A stretch of 49,910 nt of DNA, taken from contig NW_019029073.1 of assembly GCF_002105155.1 (NCBI RefSeq), positions 1-49,910 of the forward strand, in the 5' to 3' direction. The notes beneath the pieces are model-generated. The model worked only from the letters and a program-made list of their open reading frames with translations, ran no database searches and was not told the DNA's origin. Position 1 is the stretch's first letter. The number at the start of each line of letters is the position of its first letter. Origin of the DNA: Lobosporangium transversale (lineage: Eukaryota > Mortierellomycota > Mortierellomycetes > Mortierellales > Mortierellaceae). This document shows positions 12,076 through 22,915 of this stretch, one piece after another. A program made the position numbers and the translations under genes.

Positions 12076-14091
12076 ATTGAGACGCTTGAAATAGACTACG
12101 ATAGATCTTTAATTAGGACGAACGCACTTAGACTGTATGGATTGCTTCGTTCAACTGGAGCATTAGAGGGCAATGATCTGGAAACCCAAACAAAAAGTAA
12201 GCAAATGCAGAAATTATTAGAATGGAATTCCCTCATCCGAGTCAGTTAGTTATCTAAATATGTGAATAACCGTCATGCTTTTGTTGGTTTCCAGGGATAA
12301 AAAGTGGATCGGCGAGCATAAGGAGGAAGGATGACAAATTAGTTTCAGCACACATCCTGGAATATGGTCACCCGAGAGTCCACTGCCTACATTGCTGCAG
12401 TCGCACCTACAACCTACAGTGCAGTCGTAAATGTGCTTGATGAAGTACGCCGACGTCTACCGGCCCTTGGTCCCAAGTCAGTACTGGACTTTGGAACCGG
12501 ACCAGGAACGGCAATTTGGTATGAACAAAAAAGGAAAATAATATCATCCGCTATTACGATCACGGGAGTCATAAGAAATTTAGATTATTTCACAACGTCC
12601 GATTGCTAACTCGATGTTGTTATTAGCGCATTCGCTCTGAGTGAACTTACAACAACTGCACTTCGTCGTTCCTCATTAGAACATCTTTGGGATCCCACAA
12701 ATGATATTTTGGTATGATTTTAAGGATCATGGACTACGACGAACCAAAATGGATATAATAAAATTGGCACTGATATTCATTATGGCAGGACAGATATTGA
12801 TCTAAAATCAGCTCTACTTGAAATCACTTTCTAGATTCTAATTGATCGTGGCACACCTAGCGGCTTCAAGACCCTAGCAGAGGCGAGGGAGCAGATTCTA
12901 GGACTGGATCTCGCTCGGTTGAAGCCAAAACCTACATATGATACATATGGAAACTTGATACCGCCCAAAGATCAGAAGCAGGCTATGTCGTGGCGCCTGT
13001 AAGTTACTACTTTACTTCCCATAACCAGTTTATTACTTGTATTGGAGGAAGTCTGAACCTTTTTTGAGATGGAAAACTAAACTTTTGTTTTTATTTTTAT
13101 ATTTCATTTTAAAAAAAGTGCCCTCATGACAAGCTTTGTCCAATGTATGTGTCTTTGTCCCATGACTCACAATGGTGTCACTTTTCACAAAAAGTGCAAC
13201 GGCCTGATTTTTTGGTAAGTTTTCTATTATTTTTTTTTTATAGTAATATCTGTAATATTTGGAAACGAGTGCCTTTGCCGTTCGTCTTGACAGTTATGTG
13301 ACCTTCACTAACCTATCGCTTTCTTGTGTTTACACCTCTAGCGTAAGTCAAAGCATACAAAAGAAAACTACGAGGACTCGAAGTATACATATGTGGTCCT
13401 GCGCAAAGGCACACGTCCAGTCTACATGCCTCTAGTACAAACACTGATACCATCTGATGCGCCGTCAACACAATCCTCCAATTCACACAACACAAATGAT
13501 GCTCCTATTAGTGAAATAGTAAAGCCTAGTGGAGGAATTGAACAAAAAGTTGCTGAAATAAACGCTGGAAAGAAGAAAAAGGTTAAAAAGCAGCTACCAC
13601 CGCCTCCAGTACCATATGGCAATGCTGAAGACATGCAGGCTGCGTCGCACTCCTGGCCTCAGATAGTGATCCCACCACTCAAGAGGGATGGACATGTGGT
13701 CATGGACACTTGCGCTGCGAGCGGGTTTCTAGAACGAATCATCCCAAAATCACAGGGCAAAATCCCATACAGAGATGCGCGCAAGGCCATGTGGGGAGAT
13801 TTACTCCTGCACGGGCCCAAGAATAGACCAATGCGGAAAGATATTGTGGAGAATGTCAGTGATGGACAAGATAGTGGTAGCGGCGCTAAATCAGTGGGTG
13901 ATATTGAAGGCAAGAAATTGAAGCAGAGGCGAGGCCCGTTAAACACAGGTAATCCAGGAATGCTGGAGCGGATGAAACACAAGGAGAAGAAGCAGAGCAG
14001 GCAGAAGGTGACATTAGAAGCAGATGGGTCGGCAAGTAGTCGGAAGAATAGGAGGAGGAAAGAGGAGGATGATGTCATCCTTGAGCTTTAA
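12074..14091 (+). pseudogene. Rsm22/METTL17-like mitoribosome assembly protein, damaged
   Basis: Rsm22/METTL17 proteins have a methyltransferase fold plus an Fe-S cluster and help assemble the mitochondrial small ribosomal subunit. Visible pieces, in order: an N-terminal helical part (12074-12240); VLDFGTGPGTAIW, the SAM-fold glycine motif (about 12480-12522); AFALSELTT (12627 on); LIDRGTPSGF (12838 on); CPHDKLCP and CHFSQKVQRPDFL (13119-13214, the cluster cysteines); then TYVVLRKG and KSQGKIPYRDARKAMWGD up to the stop at 14091. Most exon joins are canonical GT..AG. Three defects argue against function: an apparent extra base near 12375 splits LEYG from RESTAYIAAV; the 12240/12295 join looks out of phase; and about 55-70 residues normally between the glycine motif and AFALSEL are absent. 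A poly-A run abuts the 5' end. The identity is good; the claim of inactivity is inference. Confidence 0.75.
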
Positions 14092-14331
14092 TTGATTTTC
14101 ATCCACTGTGTCACAAATTGTTTGCATTCTAACTCTTCACGCACACACTCTTATGCTTATAACCTCCATATATCTCTCTTATTATCAACTTTTTTTATTC
14201 TCAATTTCAATGAATTACATGACCACGTAATAGCTGACGGTTGAAGAGAAAGACATTCAGATTCAAATTGCTCTTATTATTACAAAGCAGCATGGTTTCT
14301 GGCAGCTTTTCTCAATATATTATGAATTGAT

Positions 14332-17300
14332 CTAAAATTTAACAAATTTGACCAATGGTGCCTTCTTACGGAGCGCCTGCATCATAGGTTTAGGGACCTC
14401 CACGTCACGACTTCCATACGCATCAAACTTAGTATTTTCAAGTTTTAAGAGTCGCAATGGTGATGCTCGCTTTTTAATTGTTTGAATTACATCAATCAAA
14501 AGTTGGAGTTGGTCCAAATCAAAATTGGTGCTTATAAAATCGAGTACTTCAAGAGCTGTGTAATCAATTGCTTTGAGTATCGTTTCCCAGTCCTGAGGCT
14601 GGAGCTTCGTGTTTGTGATGGAGATCTTTTCAAGCGGGACCCATGGTCGAAGTTCTTGAGTGAGAGGCTCCGCGAGTCCAGCTGATTTCTCTACCACTAA
14701 GCTCGCATTGAGTGTTCGCCGCGATAGTACTGCTGTCGATGTGGAGCCATTGTTCTGTTCTGAATCAGCATTATTTGCCGCTGTAGCCGTTGAAGGTGGG
14801 CCCATGACCATGTTGGTAATCCACTGAGTAAGATTTTCAGGAGCCATAGAGTCCTTAGAAGAAAGGTAGACATATAGAGATACCAGCGCTGGCACATTAT
14901 GTCGTGTCGGGACAGCTTTTAGTAGCTTGGCAACCCAGTCTGGATCTCCAAACTTGAGCATTGAAAGCTCTGTGGTTCGTTTCGCGTACTGCTGAAGGAT
15001 CCTCTCGGCTCGATCCCGATTCTCTGGTACATCCAGCTTGCCGAAATACAGATGGAGTCGACTCAAATTAGGTGAGCGCTCAATGATCTGACCCAGCTTG
15101 TCTCCGCCCTCAGCTGTTAGCGCAAGGTCTTCTATTTCGATCGCAACCAGCTTTGACCCCTATGTTTTAGTCACTTCGTCCAGGATACTGGCATGACTGT
15201 CTTTGAATGGAAGGTCAATCACTAACCGCTCGACCATGGATCCGTATCGAGTCAGAACACTACCTAATGGGTCCGCAGGATGACCTTTTTCGAAATTGGT
15301 CGTATTAAGCTTCGTCACCACAAATGTGCCAGCACTCTCCACGTTAACTGCATTATTATTTTCGTCACTGAAAACGTATTCAAGCGAGAGGATTGGATTG
15401 CTTCCCAATGATAATTTTAAGGTTCGGAGGCTTATGTCTCCTATATCGGCCACCATCTTCATCCTGACAGCGGATATTAGTTGGATACGTTCGAGAGCCT
15501 GCCTACTATCCTGACAGTCGATATCGATCTCCGACACGTTCGGATTAAGTCGCAAAATCTCTATCCATAAGTCTTCGGTAAATTCTTGGCCCCGTCTTGT
15601 TATCACCTTGGTAAGAAGTCCACGCTTAAGGAACTCCTGCTCTTTTGCTACGACCCCAGCCAATGGATCAAGGGTTCGCAGGGAAGCTGCGTGAATCTTG
15701 CCTCTAAACAACTTAAAGGTGGCATCAATGTCCATTTGAATAACCTTCAATTGGTCCAATGTGGGAATAAGGCTAGTATGGCCCATCAAAAAATCGATCG
15801 TCGGACAAAAGTGTTTAGACCAGAGTGTCAATCTTGCAAGGGCTGGACAGCTCTTGAGGATCCTCGTCAAAAGTGATCTCGAAGCTTTGTTTGTAGCGTC
15901 AAAGTCCGAGCCAAGAGTAAGCCTTCGAACCTGTGGTGCCATTCCCAGGGGGGTTGAGGACACATGTGCATAAAAGTCCTTAAAGTCAGCTATCTCCAGT
16001 GATTGGATGCGTCGATTCTGCAAAAGCTGAACGATCGGATCATACCGACGACCATTATTGAAGATGTCACGAGCGGGATTTTGAAAAAAATTGCCATATA
16101 GTTTGAAATTTGTAATATTGGCATCTGACACAATTTGTGCAAGCTGACGAAGATCATTCAGAGTTGCATCCCAAGCTATTCCAATCTCAAGGGTCTGGAT
16201 ACCTCGCATTTTGAGGAAGTTGTCATAGAAATCTCCTGATAAATCCTTTTTAAGCGTGAGGCCAACCTCTGTGTCATCTTCGCGAATGACTGCACTATGC
16301 GAGATAAGTCTATCCTTTATCTGTTGCAAGGTTGCTGATCGATAGTTCTCACGGTAATGATCAATGCATACCCACTTGACTTTGCCTTCTGTTGTCACTA
16401 TCCTATACAAGTTACCAAGGACTCGTCCTTCGTCATGAGCAGAAAGGAAAGACTCTAGCTGTCGGAGATCTGCTGCTTCCAGTGTCTCTACATCCTCCAG
16501 CCTGCTTTGTCCATCCTCCAAATCCATTCCTCCATCTGCATTGGCAAATTGGCTATTGATGATGTTAATGGTTTCGTCAACTAGTGACCCTATGCTTTCG
16601 TTAGCTACATTTAGGCTCCCCTTGATAGCCTCAACACCATCCACCAGCCCTGTGTGTGCAAGAGGTGGTACAACCATCCCAGCTACCGCAAACCCAAACT
16701 TGATCATCTCCATCATCGTTAGCACATAAGGCCCATATTTCTGGAAGAACTCCGCTCGATATCGTATCCTTCATGCTTTGCCAGATGAATTTCATGTGAT
16801 ATCTTGCTGTTCTCTGTCATTGTATGCTTGCCACACTCACAGAGGAAGAACAGTCGGAACTGGTTCGATAATGGGTTCATGAGAGCATCACGCCGTCGAG
16901 CAGGCTTTGGAAGGACAATGAATAGATGTGGAATGGGATACTCGTGTAGCTCGTATGTCTGGCTGAGTACAGCTTGTATACGGTTCTGGATCAGTGCGAG
17001 TCGTTCCAATGCCTTTTCCTGCATCCGGATCATCTTTTCAGACTTTTCTTCAAACGATTTCTTCATGGAGATCTGTTGATCCATGATCCGTTGCTGCCAT
17101 TGCTGGGTTTCTTTTTGTCCCTTTAACATGAGTTCCTTGGCCTCTTTTTGTTTTGTATAGATTCGTTCCTGAAGCTCGCTACTCTTTTGGACCTCAATCT
17201 GGAGACGCTCATAGTAATATCGCACTGACCGCATGAGCTCCTCAGCCTGCAGCTCCTGTCCTGTGAGGATAGTTTGGATCTGGGAGTTCTGTGACTGTTG

Positions 17301-18073
17301 GCGCTGTGTGGCAGTGCAGAGAGATATCTGAGAATTTGATTTTACAATTGTTGTCTCAGTCGTGCTTGCAGTTGAAATGGTTGTAGAAATAATATCAGAA
17401 GTAGTCGATGGAGTGATGAGAGTAGTGTGGTAAAGGACCTGGACAGCATTGTCATCATTCAAAGTGGGCAGGCAGGACGTTTGAGAAGAATGGATGACTG
17501 AGGGTGTTTGCTCCACTTCCCCACTATTTTTCTTACGTGGCACGAGAGCCATATCGTCAATACTAGGGACAAAGCCGTAACCCGAGTCATACTTAGGAGC
17601 AGGCAAGATGATATCGAGAACTTCGCCTGGATGGTGAGGGATCCGCTTCGGAGCAAGGCTGGTACGAGTCGAGGGAACAGGTCATAGAGAGGTTAAACAG
17701 GTAAATAAAAGTAATTAAATCATGAGTGTCAGAGCCTCCATTGGCTTCAGCTTGCAGTATCATATTTATCCCTCTCTATCAACACCTAATGTGGATACAA
17801 CATGGATACATACTATTCAAAATTGTCATTAGTGAGGAAGAGGATAGCGCGATCTCCATTAACAACGCGCTCAGCTTTTGGGAACTGGCTCACGATATCA
17901 TTCCAGAGAATGACTCGCTGACCAGACTTTGGATCGAGTCGAGTGGGGATGATGCGTAGTTTCGCAGAAGATGTTGATGATGATAGCTGAGGTCCTCGAG
18001 GAAACGAGGGGCGAGGGCGAAACGCTTGTGAGGGGTGGTCAAGGTCGGTGGCGAAAGCGACAGTAGTAGCCAT
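14332..18073 (-). pseudogene. Large coiled-coil / repeat-domain receptor-like gene with one frameshift and one nonsense codon
   Basis: Minus-strand gene with exon 1 at 18073-17814 and exon 2 at 17658-14332, joined in phase by a 155-bp GT..AG intron. The N-terminus carries a small domain (QRVILWNDIV ... LFLTNDNFEY ... HHPGEVLDII) of unknown family. A Ser/Thr-rich linker follows, then a long Gln/Glu/Lys coiled coil (about 17250-16960) and a hydrophobic stretch (FGFAVAGMVVPPLAHTG, about 16700-16645). The rest is a leucine-rich, ribonuclease-inhibitor-like repeat region ending in ALRKKAPLVKFVKF. Two breaks are visible. Near 16750 the frame changes by one base, so that reading ends at 16719 while the next frame continues the protein. 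A TAG at 15160-15162 then interrupts an otherwise continuous frame. Total coding length would be about 1190 residues. A paralogous C-terminal fragment lies at 20137-20553. Function is unknown; a STAND-like sensor role is only a guess. Confidence 0.7.
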
Positions 18074-18359
18074 GGTGATTTCTCTTTGTCTGCCTATCAG
18101 CCTGTTTGTCTCTTTGTCTGTCTCTTTTATCTGCTTTTCAATCTCCTCCGTCAGTGCTGTGCCTACTTAGGCCAAGTTGAATTGTAAGGAAATGAATAGG
18201 GCGGGCGAAAGTACAAAGAACTGAAGTTAGAAGGAAAGGAAAGAAAGCAGAAAGATGGTGTGTTTGCATGGGAAAATACCCAGAGGGGCGAAGGCGGAGG
18301 CGCGGGCGAGGGCAAACCCTTGTATTTGGAAAGATCCCAGTCGATTGTTTTTTACTTTA
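18074..18359. other. 5' flank of the receptor-like pseudogene
   Basis: Short region upstream of the minus-strand start at 18073, with CT/GT-rich repeats near 18090-18125 (a TTTGTCTGCC-like motif recurs) and purine-rich DNA to 18300. No ORF of note. The Tc1/mariner element begins at its far end. Confidence 0.4.
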
Positions 18360-18500
18360 GTGCGTGCCAAAACTGATGCATTTTTCAACATTCATTCCTC
18401 ATTCTCCTTCTTCTTCTTTATGATCTTCCCTACCACCGCCGTTTCTCATTCTCATTTGTCTCACCTCCATGGAGTCTCATCGTCATCGCCATCAGTGGCC
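18360..18500 (+). repeat. Left inverted terminal repeat of the Tc1/mariner element
   Basis: Matches the reverse complement of 19735-19890 with several small gaps, read by eye. The outermost ~20 bp are perfect. Confidence 0.8.
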
Positions 18501-18562
18501 TAATTAGCATCTCATTGCATCTATTATGGCAATTAACAACTTCTTGTTTTTATTTATTCCTG

Positions 18563-19558
18563 TTACTTCTCCTTTTCCCTAACGATGTTCCCTCCTTTAG
18601 CCTTATATAACTCCCTCATTCTCTTCGGCATACCGCAGTATAGTTTGTGTAAGGATTCAGGAGGGATATGTGTCCATATGTCTTGGACTCTCTCAGAGAG
18701 ATCCTCCATATTCTTTGGCTTGTCTGGATAATGATCCAACTGCACCTTCATGTATGCCCATATGTTTTATATTGGGTTGATGTCAGGAGAGTTTGCTGGC
18801 CATTTCATGAGAGGTATCTTAGACTTTTGGATATAGGTCATTGCTATTCTTCCGGTATGAATCCTAGCATTGTCCTGCTGAAATATGAAATTGTCCTTAT
18901 CCATCAAGTAGTAATTCCTGGACTTAAAATATAATCCTTGAGAACGTCGACGTAGGTTACTGAATCCACTTTGTCTTGGAGCCAACAGCCTTCGCCTGGT
19001 TCGTAGTAGGTGATACAACCCCAGAACATCATTTTCCCTCCGCCACCTTGCCTTGTCTTTTTGATATGATGTGCTCGTAGAGTTTTATCCCATCGATGTC
19101 TGTAGTAGCACTTTCTTCCGCAAGACCCAACTCTGCTAAAGATGGTCTCTAGAGTCCAGTCCAAGTGATCCTTTGCAAAATTATACCGAGCATAGATTTG
19201 CTTCTTCGTCAGATCAGGCTGCTTCTGTTTTACATATGCCATATCATCCTGCATAAGGTACTTTTGATGCTCAATTTACGACCTGCGCTCCTTCCCTCAA
19301 TTGAACAAGTTATTGACCATCTTTTAGGGTCTCCAATACACCCATGTCAAGATATCTTGATAAAAGCTGTTTTGTTTTCTTAGTGACTTTGCAGGGTCGG
19401 TCCCCTCTCAGCACTGGAATACTTTCTTTGCCTCTTTTCCTAATCCTTTGAGCTGAGGTAACAGATATCCCTAAACTCTTTGACACTTCTCTGCAAGGCT
19501 TTCCTTGACGAAGCAGAACAGTTGCATTTTGGATAGTTGATTTGGATAGTGATTTCAT
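18563..19558 (-). pseudogene. Tc1/mariner transposase, inactive
   Basis: Reading from 19558 leftwards, the protein starts with a helix-turn-helix (CREVSKSLGISVTSAQRI) typical of Tc1 DNA-binding domains. The frame shifts between about 19310 and 19254, continues with KQIYARYNFAKDHLDWT and MMFWGCITYYEPG, and shifts again near 19018-18904 into FQQDNARIHTG, which holds the second catalytic Asp. WPANSPDINPI follows, but the codon for the third catalytic acid is TAA (18767-18769). The remaining NIWAYMKVQLDHYP tail is in the same frame after the stop. The first catalytic Asp is not visible either (FSRVGS where FSDES is usual). The enzyme is therefore dead by at least three independent changes. Confidence 0.85.
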
Positions 19559-19734
19559 GTTATGATAAAGATATGGCAGATATGTAGAGTGTCGCTTGGT
19601 GTATCAGTGGTGATGGTGCAATAAAGAAAGAATAAAGAATAAGAAAGAAGTAAGGGATGGACAAACCTGACATGTACTTTTTACCAAAACTGATGCAATG
19701 AGACATGACTATACAAATGGCGATTATTTGCTAA

Positions 19735-19890
19735 TTGCATCATTGATGAGAACAGCGATGACAGTCCACGAAGGTGAGACAAATGAGAATGAGAAGCGGT
19801 GATGGTAGGGAAGATCATTAGAAAGGAAAAGGAGAATGAGGAATGGATGTCAAAAAATGCAATTTATTGCATCAGTTTTGGCACGCACAC
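19735..19890 (-). repeat. Right inverted terminal repeat of the Tc1/mariner element
   Basis: Reverse-complement partner of 18360-18500; it ends in GCATCAGTTTTGGCACGCAC. Confidence 0.8.
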
Positions 19891-20136
19891 CATAAACAAC
19901 TAAAACAAAATTTTTGCCAAACCAGAAACGGCGAGCACAAACAGATTAACAGTCTCTTTCCTCAGTGTTATTCAAGTGGGCTCCCGAGTCAGGAACATCC
20001 TTCAAATGCAGTTATTCACTGGACTATTACTCATGTTTTCATTTCCCAAATCAAGGAAGGAAAAAAGCACTTTATATTTGTACGTTATAAGTATCAGCGG
20101 TGCCATGAATTGGTATTATATAATTCTTCACATCCT

Positions 20137-20553
20137 TCAAGATTGGATCTTGGTCAATGGTGCCTTCTTCTTCAGCGCTTTCGTATACTCCCTTAGAATT
20201 TCTATTGGACGACTACCGTGCCCACGAAATTTAGTTTTACCAAGTCTAAGGAAACGTAGTGGAGCTGGATGCTTTTTGGCCTCAGGGATAGTATCCACCA
20301 AAGTCTGGAGGTGGTCTAAATCAAAGTTAGATGACCAAAAGCCCAAATCCTGCGCGGACGTAAAGTCAATAGCCTTGATCAGAGCCTCCCATTGTTGAGA
20401 CTGCATATGAAGGCCAGTCACCCAAAACACCTCTAGGCTTGTCCATGCTTTGGACGCCATTGCCTTGGAGGGATCTGAAATAGGAATGGCTCTCTTTATC
20501 GACCGTTGTACAAGTGAACGAGATATGGGATCCAGAGCCTCCACTGCTTCCAC
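20137..20553 (-). pseudogene. C-terminal fragment of a second receptor-like paralog
   Basis: 138 codons matching the last ~120 residues of the gene at 14332-18073. Shared features include a QQWEALIKAIDFT / QDWETILKAIDYT segment, SNFDLDHLQTLVD / TNFDLDQLQLLID, PLRFLRLGKTKF / PLRLLKLENTKF, and an ALKKKAPL / ALRKKAPL end. No N-terminal, coiled-coil or middle region is found between this fragment and the next gene, so it is a 5'-truncated relic. It lies just beyond the right end of the Tc1/mariner element and in the same orientation as its paralog, which suggests a former tandem pair separated by the insertion and deletion. Confidence 0.8.
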
Positions 20554-20579
20554 TGTGGTATCAAGAGTGTAAATACAGT

Positions 20580-20690
20580 GTTTTTAATTGTTTTATCCAC
20601 TTTAAAGTAAACTTTATCCGATTTTATTTTGAATTGTTCCAATCACTAAAAAAAATTGTCCAAAGTTAAGTTAAAAAGTTAACCGAAAAG
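20580..20690. repeat. AT-rich dispersed repeat, copy 1
   Basis: Contains TTAATTGTTTTATCCA, then CTTTATCCGATT, then GTTAACC in the same order as segments at 31810-31915 and 34807-34905. The spacing between the shared blocks varies. It may be the end of a transposon or a non-autonomous relative. Confidence 0.45.
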
Positions 20691-20993
20691 GACGGAGAAA
20701 TTTATCCGAATGTTTACAAATTTTGTCCAAATAGTCATGCGGAAATAGCTATGGGGCCTTGTGATATTATCGACGCGTCCTGGAAATTATCAACTGCGTT
20801 GGGGGGTTTTTTTTGAAGATGTCAAGACGCGTCGTGAAGATCATGGCGCGTTGGCGTGTTGGCACATTGGTACCACGCTAACATGCAATGATGAGTCCAT
20901 GTATAAGAAAAATAAAAAGACAAAAGTTACCACCGCTTGTATCCTTCAACTGAGATCGCTTCAACACTCCTAATCACCAAATTTAAATTCACT

Positions 20994-21769
20994 ATGACAC
21001 TTACTAAGAACCAACCTGAAATTATCAACTTGGTTGACACCGATGACGACGAGCTCTACAAAGATCTCGAGGCTCAGGAAGCCGCCTTGAAGTGGGATGA
21101 CAGCCCTTGTGTATGTGATCTTGGTGGTTCTTTTGTAACTTGTTCCATCTTATTGGTTATAAACATTGGTTCCTCTCTTTTGCAATATAGGCTATTGAGA
21201 TCAAAACCGAGGGAGGAGGCAGTGACAGTGCTATCCCTCAGCCCCGCATACAAGACCCCGGGAATAAAAGTGACTCTTCCAGGCCCCATTTCCAAAACCT
21301 ATATTGTCATGATTATGATGCCGGCATTTCGTTCGTCCATCTTGCCTCCTCGTCGCGGTCTAGCTCTCATCGGATGATTGTAGAGGAAGAGAACAATGAA
21401 GAGGCAGACCCATACGACCCTTGGACGCCCCCCATATATACTGGCCACGAGCATGACTTCGATACACCTACCGTGGATGCGCCTGTTGCGGAAACCCCTG
21501 TCATTGACTCACCTATCATTAGCGAGCCTGTTGACAGAAACAATAAGAAAGTAAAAAGGCCTAAAATGTCCTGCATCTATTCGCAGCTTCAATTCGACGA
21601 GGATGAGCTAGAAAGAGAGCGCAATCTGGCACCAGAGGCCCTTTTTGATCAAGACGAGAATGACTTTGGCCTCGAGTATGAGGGGCCAAGCCTGAGAGAA
21701 ATGTGTCGTAAAAGGAAATGCAACTCCCCTTCCACATATTCTAAGATTACAGAAGAGGCTTCTCAATGA
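20994..21769 (+). CDS. Acidic two-exon protein with SUMO-interaction-like motif, unknown function
   Basis: Exon 1 (20994-21110) and exon 2 (21191-21769) join in phase across an 80-bp GTATGT..TATAG intron to give 231 aa. Residues 9-20 read EIINLVDTDDDE, a textbook SUMO-interaction pattern: a short hydrophobic core followed by acids. The rest is acidic and probably disordered, with Pro/Thr-rich patches (DPYDPWTPP), a basic NKKVKRPK block that could be a nuclear signal, and an Asp/Glu-rich C-terminal part ending in MCRKRKC and a Ser/Thr tail. No catalytic domain is visible. It lies 0.2 kb upstream of a broken DDE transposase on the same strand, so it may be an accessory gene of that element or a domesticated neighbour. 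A TATA-like TATAAG lies about 95 bp upstream. Confidence 0.6.
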
Positions 21770-21799
21770 TTGATTGAGTACTGAACAGTACACATGTGT

Positions 21800-22915
21800 A
21801 CAGTAGCTGAAGCGACTAGGGCCGTTCGCATACATTCAAGGAGCGCCTGGAGGTAAAAATTAAGTTTAAAGACAACTTGTGCTAAACGATACCTCGGGAT
21901 ATTGTTGCTAATCGTGTTTACCTGGGGGTTTGTAATAGATATATTAATCATTACAGGGAAACAGGCAAGCTCCCTTCCAAGAAGCGTCGAGTGGCTCCGA
22001 AATTGACAGCAAGACACTGTCAGTACTTAGAGGATTTCTTAGACGGAGAACCTCTTTCGACGCTCATGGAGGTCCACAAGGCTCTCCACGACGAATTTCC
22101 TGAAGTCCAAGTGTCTCTTGCCACGGTTTTCAATTACGTCACAAATATGATCCCGCTGTACTTACAGCGAGAGAGAGATTTGCTGAAGAGATGCAAAACC
22201 CAACAAACCACGAGAAGTTTGAGAAAAAGACCATTTTCATTGACGAGGCGGGGTTTAACCTGCATCTGATCCGAGAGTATGGATGGTCCCGTAAAGGAAG
22301 GCCCGTCAACGTTGTGCGTCCTACCGTACGTGGTAGAAATGTTAGCGTTGTAGGTGCAATTTCATCGACTGGGATCATCTGTATGTCAGTGACTACAGTT
22401 GATCTTGATGCGGATGAAGAGCCAGTGGTGGAGGATGATCAAGATGGAGTCCCGAACAACAACGGCCGTGGCTGTGGCCGTAATCGTGGTGGAAATGCAG
22501 CACGCCCTCCGCAGGTATCCGAGGATGGTATAGTTGGTTGCTCAACAACCGGGGCCTATTTAGGGACTTCATTTGTGAGGTTCTTGAGATATTGGAGGCT
22601 AAAGAGATGCAAGGATATACTTTTCTAATGGATAATGCGCGTATTCACAAGTCTCCACTGGTTAGAGAACTCATAGAAGAAGCAGGCCATTTTTGTGAAT
22701 ATCTTCCTCCTTACTCACCATTCCTGAATCCAATCGAGAAATGCTGGTCGAAGGTCAAGAACAGTTTCAAGAGAAGCCGTCTTGAGGCGAACGAAACCAT
22801 GCGCACTAGGTTCCAAGACGCATTCAGGTTGATATCCCGAAAGGATTGTCAAAGCTGGATTCATCATGCAACTACCTTTTTTCCAAGGTGTCTCAACAGA
22901 GAGATCAATCTATAG
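21800..22915 (+). pseudogene. IS630/Tc1-like DDE transposase, two frameshifts
   Basis: After a possible first exon (about 21800-21850) the recognisable part begins at about 21958 with ETGKLPSKKRR and a helix-turn-helix region (LTARHCQYLEDFLDGEPLSTL). One base out of frame near 22175-22190, the catalytic core follows: IFIDEAGFNLH (first Asp), EYGWSRKGRPVNV and VVGAISSTGI, then an acidic/Gly-Arg spacer. A second one-base shift near 22565 leads to FLMDNARIHKS (second Asp) and LPPYSPFLNPIEKCW (third acid, Glu). The protein ends with DCQSWIHHATTFFPRCL and a stop at 22915. All three catalytic acids survive, but the frame breaks should stop production of an intact enzyme. A clear pair of terminal repeats was not found; a weak candidate is noted in the findings. 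Confidence 0.8.

Larger units (their letters stand above)
18360..19890 (-). mobile_element. Tc1/mariner-type DNA transposon with long inverted terminal repeats
   Basis: A 1.5-kb element bounded by GTGCGTGCCAAAACTGATGC at 18360 and its reverse complement ending at 19890. The terminal repeats extend inwards about 140-160 bp with small indels (for example CATTCCTCATTCTCC and TTCTCATTCTCATTTGTC in both). It contains a broken transposase on the minus strand. A TA target duplication, expected for this superfamily, is not clear: TA abuts the left end but lies a few bases away on the right. It sits between two relatives of the same receptor gene family. Confidence 0.85.

Noticed and set aside
18767-19018. 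Separate genes from the four short ORFs at 18563-19558
   Set aside because: Together they spell one Tc1/mariner transposase broken by frameshifts and a stop.
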